A stretch of 43,130 bases of DNA from a bacterium (GTDB lineage: Bacteria; Patescibacteriota; CPR2; UBA1875; JAJYID01). Positions 37,479-43,130 of this stretch are shown here, piece by piece. A model generated the notes under the pieces. It saw only the letters and a program-made list of their open reading frames with translations. It did no database searches and had not been told where the DNA came from. The stretch is taken from positions 1 to 43,130 of the forward strand of contig JAJYID010000001.1 in NCBI GenBank assembly GCA_021790235.1. Direction: 5' to 3'. The position numbers and the translations under genes are program-made. Numbering within the stretch: the stretch's first letter is position 1; every line of letters begins with the position of its first letter.

Positions 37479-38931
37479 AAGGGATAAGTACATTCTCTGT
37501 GGACCATCCTACGTCAGACCAGTTAAAGCCCCAGTTATTAAAGGTGCCCACGCTAGCTATAGCGTATTTTATATTTTGGCTGCTGAGAAAGTAGATCCGA
37601 CCAGTGTCCTTTGCCCCAACAAGTTGATGATTGAATATTGATTGCTTGATATTTATCCTTCCATAGCCATACTCTTGGCTAAAAACCTGTCCATTCATAT
37701 TTGGTACTTTATCAACCCAAATTTCGATTTTTGATACTATCTGATCATTTGTGAGGGTATTGTCTTGCGCCAGAAGTAAGCTTGCTTCACCGGTCACTTC
37801 AGGAGTTGCAAGTGATGTACCATCAGCAGTGGCATAACTATTTGAAGAGTATGAATTACCATCCCAAATTGTGGAAGACGATGTTATTGAAACTCCCGGA
37901 GCCGTAACATCAAGTTCTGGACCATAATTTGAACCCCAGCCATAATTTGCTGTTGTCACTCTTCTATCTTGGTTGTCTGTTGCACCGACAGCGATAACGT
38001 GAGGTTCGGCTGCCGGGTAATCGACTCCTTGCACATCATCATTACCGGCAGCAGCCACCAAAACAACCCCCTTCCCATAAGCATAATTTATAGCATTCTC
38101 TAATACTGTATCCGGCCCTAAGGCGTGTGATTCTCCGAAGCTCATATTAATAACCTTTGCTCCATTGTCTGCTGCATATTCTATAGCCGCGGCTACATTA
38201 ACACTGTTCCCACCGCCATTGTTATCAAGGCATCTAACAGGCATGATTTTTGCATTCCAGTCTATACCGGCTATACCCTTGCCGTTGTTGGCATTTGCAG
38301 CAATAACACCAGCTACCAATGTTCCGTGCATGTAAGAAGTGCCGCCGCCGCTTACTGGAGAAGGATCATTATCATTGTCAACAAAATTCCAACCGTATTT
38401 GTCATCTATATATCCATTATTATCATCGTCAACACCAGTTACACCATTTATTTCGGTCTGATTTTGCCAAATTCTCCCGGTAAATTCTTCATGAATCGGA
38501 TGGGCGCTATCCATACCCACATTTATGCCTGTATCAAGTACTGCAACGGTCACTGAACTACTACCTGTTGCTCCGGCAGCCCATGCTTGATCTGCCTTTA
38601 TCTGTGGTATATTCCACTGGTTTGGATAATCAGGGTCGTTAACTGTTGTTGCTTTATAATATTTGATTGGTTTTTTGTCTTTAATCAATAGGGGTTCGGT
38701 AACAATCCCCAAAATACTCACACTTTTTCTTTGAATTTTATATAGTCCGGGGGATGATTTGAGCTTGAGGTCTTTGACATCATAACCTTCATTTTTTAAT
38801 GTTTGTATGTTCTGAGGAGCTATTTTGCCAAAGAATGCAGATGAGTTGTCTGCTGATACAAGTTTAACACTTAAAATCAAAGTCAACGATAAAACAACGA
38901 ATAGAAATAATGCACAACGATAAAGCCTCAT
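36940..38931 (-). CDS. Secreted subtilisin-like serine protease (S8) with C-terminal YLxxxGxKR modules
   Basis: Signal peptide; catalytic motifs VAVLDTGI, HGTLVAGVIAA, GTSLATPEVTG; four C-terminal modules. Confidence 0.92.
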   Translation of the reverse strand: MRLYRCALFLFVVLSLTLILSVKLVSADNSSAFFGKIAPQNIQTLKNEGYDVKDLKLKSSPGLYKIQRKSVSILGIVTEPLLIKDKKPIKYYKATTVNDPDYPNQWNIPQIKADQAWAAGATGSSSVTVAVLDTGINVGMDSAHPIHEEFTGRIWQNQTEINGVTGVDDDNNGYIDDKYGWNFVDNDNDPSPVSGGGTSYMHGTLVAGVIAANANNGKGIAGIDWNAKIMPVRCLDNNGGGNSVNVAAAIEYAADNGAKVINMSFGESHALGPDTVLENAINYAYGKGVVLVAAAGNDDVQGVDYPAAEPHVIAVGATDNQDRRVTTANYGWGSNYGPELDVTAPGVSITSSSTIWDGNSYSSNSYATADGTSLATPEVTGEASLLLAQDNTLTNDQIVSKIEIWVDKVPNMNGQVFSQEYGYGRINIKQSIFNHQLVGAKDTGRIYFLSSQNIKYAIASVGTFNNWGFNWSDVGWSTENVLIPFSTSPTLTRLPNSTIDGKIYLVTNGSKQWIDSPETFNFYGFHWDEVSDASSDTLSLLANGSDITLPQLVAHSYGGAVYFIENHEKRAINSSDTFNNWGFNWNNILFTPNDAYLDGYSNGYLVTKLARDPSSGKIYLIESGAKCYIPTITIFNEHGYNWYDVYDSDPATLNALPNGADVS

Positions 38932-38936
38932 TTCTC

Positions 38937-39475
38937 TTAACTCACATCTGCCCCATTGGGCAAGGCATTTAAAGTAGCCGGATCAGAATCATAAACATCA
39001 TACCAATTATAGCCATGCTCATTAAAAATGGTAATCGTAGGAATATAACACTTAGCACCACTTTCGATTAGATAAATTTTCCCGCTAGAAGGATCTCTGG
39101 CTAGTTTGGTTACTAAGTATCCATTTGAATATCCATCTAGATATGCATCATTAGGCGTGAAAAGAATATTGTTCCAATTAAACCCCCAGTTATTAAAGGT
39201 GTCTGAGCTGTTGATTGCTCTTTTTTCATGATTTTCGATAAAATAAACAGCCCCGCCATAAGAATGTGCTACTAGTTGCGGCAAGGTTATATCTGATCCA
39301 TTAGCCAACAATGAGAGAGTGTCAGAAGAAGCATCGCTAACTTCATCCCAATGAAATCCATAAAAATTGAATGTTTCTGGACTGTCTATCCATTGTTTGC
39401 TCCCATTAGTTACAAGATAAATCTTGCCATCAATTGTAGAGTTAGGCAGACGGGTAAGGGTTGGGGAAGTAGAAA
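38937..39475. repeat. Direct repeat copy 2 (539 bp)
   Basis: Matches 36940-37478; constant offset 1997, no indels. Confidence 0.97.
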
Positions 39476-41084
39476 GAACACTTAGTATAGGGGAATATGA
39501 GATTGTAAAAACATCATTCTGATTAAATCCCCAATTTAAAAAGGTATTATAATTATTTATCAAGTGTTTAGAACCATTTCCAATAAGGTATATGCCAGGG
39601 CTCCCTTCTTGTTCAGCAAGATTTGATAAATTATTACCAGAAGGCAGTTCTTGCATTGTACTGTCATTTAAAGTATTAATAGTCGAAGCGTCAAACTTCC
39701 AGTCATTAAAAACTGTTGTACTTGGAATATAGCGTTTTCTACCTTGGTCTAAAACAAATTCATCTACCCCACTGCCTTTAATAAGGAAACTACCAAAGTC
39801 ACTACCAGCACTCAATGTGTTTAACAAGTCAGAAGAAATTATACAGATATTTCTTGCTGGAAAGCCAAGATGACCCAACAACCCTGAAACAAGAATGTGA
39901 TGTTTTACACCATTATCAACTAAGTATATATCAGTAGAAGGATCAGGGCCTTTCACTAGATATGAAAAATTCATCCCATTCGGTAAATAACCTAAAGTAA
40001 CTGAGCTAATGTGTAAAATATCGGCTCTATTAAAACCCCAAATATCGAATGCCGCCCAATCTGGTACCCAATGTTTACTCCCTGCATCGATAACATAAAT
40101 TGCACCTGCATCATCAGCAGCATAATTAGTTAGTGCAGTAGATGTCGTATAACTATTTAAAACATTTGAATCAATATAATTTACCGGATATTTGTTTAGG
40201 CCCCAATTAACATATTCACTACTGGAAATATATCTTTTTACATTGTTATCCAATAAATAAAGTGCTTTTGGATCTGGTGAGGATGAATCAGCAATGATGT
40301 TAGGCCCTTGTACCAAAAGTGATCCAAACCACGATGAGTAAATATTAGTAAAATCTGTTTGGATATGAGGTGTATAACGATATAGCGCTGCCGTTGCACC
40401 ATTACCTAAATATATTGACTGCCCATCTATAGGCACAGTATTACCTGTCCAATATATACCCGCATGCGAATCATGAGTATTTGCCCAAATGGCCCACTGT
40501 GCCAGGCCACCCGACCCCCAATCTACCTGCATAGCAAAGCCAGCACATGACCCACTTGGATTATAATTAGTGCTAGTACCACATGTAGCATTAATCCCAC
40601 TTTCGGTATAAGCATAGCCCATGGCCCACATAACATATCCATACCAAGGGCTAGAGTTATAAGTCACTAGACTTGACTCCTTCTGAAGGGTTGTAAGAAT
40701 AACCATGGGATTAATACCATACCACTGTGAATCCATATAAATTAAGTGAGCAGCACTCCATCCCGTGGCATCAACTTCCTGCCCAACTGGCCCAACCCAA
40801 GTTCCCTCATAATAATTCACACCCTGATATGTTTCATATCTGGCAGCTGGAACTGTATAATTTGCTAGATAACTACCATGGGAAACCAAAAAATTCTGAA
40901 TTGTTTGCTCAGTCATAGAGTTTTTATTGAAAAAAATGCTATCATCAATCACTCTACTATTATCAAATGCGAATGTTTTTTGGGGATGGGCGAATATAAA
41001 AAAAGGGCCAAGGACTAATAGTAGAAGTGTTGGCACCCCCTTGCCCTTGGATAGCAATCTGAACAGTATTTTAATGTTGAACAT
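38937..41084 (-). CDS. Secreted lysozyme/transglycosylase-like protein with about eight YLxxxGxKR modules
   Basis: Signal peptide, VIDDSIFFNKNSMTEQTIQNFL, GINPMVILTTLQKESSLVT (candidate catalytic Glu), then tandem modules to the C-terminus. Confidence 0.75.
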   Translation of the reverse strand: MFNIKILFRLLSKGKGVPTLLLLVLGPFFIFAHPQKTFAFDNSRVIDDSIFFNKNSMTEQTIQNFLVSHGSYLANYTVPAARYETYQGVNYYEGTWVGPVGQEVDATGWSAAHLIYMDSQWYGINPMVILTTLQKESSLVTYNSSPWYGYVMWAMGYAYTESGINATCGTSTNYNPSGSCAGFAMQVDWGSGGLAQWAIWANTHDSHAGIYWTGNTVPIDGQSIYLGNGATAALYRYTPHIQTDFTNIYSSWFGSLLVQGPNIIADSSSPDPKALYLLDNNVKRYISSSEYVNWGLNKYPVNYIDSNVLNSYTTSTALTNYAADDAGAIYVIDAGSKHWVPDWAAFDIWGFNRADILHISSVTLGYLPNGMNFSYLVKGPDPSTDIYLVDNGVKHHILVSGLLGHLGFPARNICIISSDLLNTLSAGSDFGSFLIKGSGVDEFVLDQGRKRYIPSTTVFNDWKFDASTINTLNDSTMQELPSGNNLSNLAEQEGSPGIYLIGNGSKHLINNYNTFLNWGFNQNDVFTISYSPILSVLSTSPTLTRLPNSTIDGKIYLVTNGSKQWIDSPETFNFYGFHWDEVSDASSDTLSLLANGSDITLPQLVAHSYGGAVYFIENHEKRAINSSDTFNNWGFNWNNILFTPNDAYLDGYSNGYLVTKLARDPSSGKIYLIESGAKCYIPTITIFNEHGYNWYDVYDSDPATLNALPNGADVS

Positions 41085-41109
41085 AAATTTTATATTTGTT
41101 TACTCTTGC

Positions 41110-41137
41110 ATTTTAGCACGACTCAGCACAATGTCAA
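41110..41137 (-). promoter_or_regulatory. Promoter TTGACA-16-TAAAAT (extended TGCTAAAAT) for the lysozyme-like/S8 pair
   Basis: Minus strand -35 41132-41137, -10 41110-41115, 25 bp before ATG at 41084. Confidence 0.7.
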
Positions 41138-41153
41138 ACTAAATAGGTTAAGT

Positions 41154-42596
41154 TTACATTAACAATGATAATAAATAGTCAAAATTTAATAACAAGGGAA
41201 GAAGTGCAATAAAAACGATAATTAGAGATAATACTTTTGACATCTTCCTGTTAAAAATGAACAGGGGGTAAATATATAAAAGGGCTATACCTAAAATAAC
41301 AGGATGCATATACCGACCAAGTAACATTGGCCAGTTATTAATGATACTACCAAGAACAAGAAATAGGTAGTTTACAAATACCACAATAACTGCAGATACC
41401 ATGATATTACGAGCTTTAGTGTGTTTTTCTACACCCTTTATTAATAAACCGATTACAACAATCAATCCTAGCAACCATATAGTATTAATAAAATATACCA
41501 AGAATTTTGTAATGGGCTGGAAACCTCCAAAAGCATGCCAATTTATTTCTCCAGGGTCGGGAATCCAAAGATTTTCTAGTGACACCTTAGTTTGTGATTT
41601 AACATATGTGAGGCCTATCTTGCTATTATTTGGATTGAGTATTGGCGCTTGTATCTTTTTGGCTTGCCCATTTGCTGTAAAAGAATTGTAATGGACATGA
41701 TTAAAAAACAACCAAGGCGACAATAATATACTAATTAATGCTATAAAAATTAGATTACTCAGGATATATCTTTTCACCCCCCCTTTTTTAATAAAAATTA
41801 AGAAAAACAAAACAAGTATCATAGGGATAATAATAACCATTAGAAACCTAGATAAAATTGCAAACCCCGTAAAAATACCCAAAACAGCTGCTTCTTTATA
41901 GGTAAATTGTTTTGTTTTAACCAAAAAACGACTTATCCACAAAATAATGAGTCCAACAAAAATGATTGGCAATATGGAATTACCAATAGTTACAGATCTT
42001 ACAACCATAGAAGGTGTCATACCAATAAGGGCAACCCCTAGTGTCTCCCAGAAAAGAAGCTTCTTTGTAAAAAATTTCTTCAGACTCTCAAATATCTTAA
42101 AAGATATAAACACAACTACAAGCAGTTGTATAACACCCCAAATTCTCAAGAAATATATTTTATTGATAAAATTTTTACCTGCCATTTTATAAAACGGTAC
42201 AGATAGAATATAGTACAGAGGCGGCTGAAATGCTTCATACTGCGTCCCAGAAAAACCAGCTTTTTGTGGAGATAAAGGAGATAAGTTGGGATATGTTTTT
42301 GCCTGTATCGCCAGGTCATTACTAGAAACATAATCTGTTAAAAGAGGTAGTTTGTGTTCTTCACTTAAAAATTCAACATAAGCAAAGTGTGCCCTTTCGT
42401 CAATTGGGGACCAAAAAGGTAAAAGGAATGTATATATTAATCCATTTATAAAAACTATTGGCAGAATAATCCAGACAAAAAAAAATTTTAGATACCGCCC
42501 TAGATTCTTTTCTTCAAAAAACCATGCAATTATTAGGAGAAAAACAAATACTAGGTTGGGGAATAAAACAATAAACATTGCTATGATTTGTTGCAT
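41154..42596 (-). CDS. Polytopic GT39/DUF2142-like membrane glycosyltransferase
   Basis: About 11 TM segments; PFWSPIDERAHFAYVEFL and EAFQPPLYYILSVPFY loops typical of GT-C/DUF2142 proteins. Confidence 0.7.
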   Translation of the reverse strand: MQQIIAMFIVLFPNLVFVFLLIIAWFFEEKNLGRYLKFFFVWIILPIVFINGLIYTFLLPFWSPIDERAHFAYVEFLSEEHKLPLLTDYVSSNDLAIQAKTYPNLSPLSPQKAGFSGTQYEAFQPPLYYILSVPFYKMAGKNFINKIYFLRIWGVIQLLVVVFISFKIFESLKKFFTKKLLFWETLGVALIGMTPSMVVRSVTIGNSILPIIFVGLIILWISRFLVKTKQFTYKEAAVLGIFTGFAILSRFLMVIIIPMILVLFFLIFIKKGGVKRYILSNLIFIALISILLSPWLFFNHVHYNSFTANGQAKKIQAPILNPNNSKIGLTYVKSQTKVSLENLWIPDPGEINWHAFGGFQPITKFLVYFINTIWLLGLIVVIGLLIKGVEKHTKARNIMVSAVIVVFVNYLFLVLGSIINNWPMLLGRYMHPVILGIALLYIYPLFIFNRKMSKVLSLIIVFIALLPLLLNFDYLLSLLM

Positions 42597-42606
42597 AAAT
42601 AACTAA

Positions 42607-43130
42607 TTAATTGTCCTTATCTTCTTCATGATATTCTTGGTCTGCATTAACTTTCCAGATATTGTAATGGGCGCCTAAAATATTTTCGGCAGCATATAGC
42701 CCAGTAAGTATAGAATGATCCATGTTGTTGTATTTAAACATTCCATAACGACCTATCGGTTGTAAGTTAGTAAATTTATCAAGAAAATTCCTCACTTTTT
42801 TTATATTTTCTGGGTAGGTAGAGTCATATACTGGATAAGCCTTTGGTACTCTTATCACAAAACCATCAATATAGTTCTTCTTTTTGCCTAAGTGAATTTC
42901 CTCAAGTTCATTAAGGGCCAGTTCTATCAGGTCCTTATCCTTCATATCCCAAAGATCATCTCCTTCAGTCGCAAAATACTCAAGTCCCAAAGCAATATGT
43001 TTTTTATCAGGCACCATAAAGGGGCTCCAGCTTTTGAAGTTCTGAATCCTACCCATCTTCACTTCCGGAGAATGAATGTAGACCCAGGTATCGGGAAAAG
43101 GGTTTTTGCCATTTAAAATAACACTGACGG
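42607..43130 (-). CDS. C-terminal part of a UDP-galactopyranose-mutase-like / FAD-dependent amine oxidoreductase (continues beyond the window)
   Basis: Frame stays open to the window edge (VSVILNGKNPFPDTWVYIHSPEVKMGRIQNFKSWSPFMV...); C-term LQPIGRYGMFKYNNMDHSILTGLYAAENI. Confidence 0.75.
   Translation of the reverse strand, partial: VSVILNGKNPFPDTWVYIHSPEVKMGRIQNFKSWSPFMVPDKKHIALGLEYFATEGDDLWDMKDKDLIELALNELEEIHLGKKKNYIDGFVIRVPKAYPVYDSTYPENIKKVRNFLDKFTNLQPIGRYGMFKYNNMDHSILTGLYAAENILGAHYNIWKVNADQEYHEEDKDN

Noticed and set aside
1-43130. Possible alternative genetic code (TGA as Gly, as in some CPR lineages)
   Set aside because: TGA is a terminal stop for several genes, including tilS and ATGA overlaps at 24589 and 25482, with normal domain ends.
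1-43130. CRISPR array or Cas genes
   Set aside because: No regularly spaced short repeats or Cas-like proteins seen; the only long repeat is the 539-bp pair.

Overview
The window reads as a bacterial chromosome segment using the standard code (TGA, TAA and TAG all end genes). Gene style and domain content suggest a Patescibacteria/CPR-like genome, but taxonomy is inference. The left part (1-18.6 kb) holds a truncated transposase end, housekeeping genes (tilS, ftsH, murJ, lepA), NUDIX and ZIP genes, a receiver-like protein, a stand-alone LigD phosphoesterase domain, Fe/Mn superoxide dismutase, a thioredoxin/CcdA pair, a histidine phosphatase, tRNA-Asn, a VanW-family protein, H+-pyrophosphatase and a WecA/TagO-like transferase. 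The right part (18.7-43.1 kb) is mostly a minus-strand surface-glycan and secreted-protein locus. It contains an O-antigen ligase/polymerase, a GT4-WecG/TagA fusion, several GT2 enzymes, a WsaF-like GT, two GH99-like WbsX proteins (one inside a GT/methyltransferase/WbsX fusion), a Wzm/Wzt exporter, an epimerase and a UDP-galactopyranose-mutase-like flavoprotein. Three secreted proteins have different catalytic heads (CHAP amidase, subtilisin, lysozyme-like) joined to a related ~50-aa 'YLxxxGxKR' repeat module. Two of them share a 539-bp, almost identical direct repeat. The best candidates for something undescribed are this modular surface-protein family, the methyltransferase fusion beside a Wzt with a C-terminal domain (possible chain capping), a 40-aa secreted peptide missed by the ORF track, and a structured leader ahead of two small ORFs.
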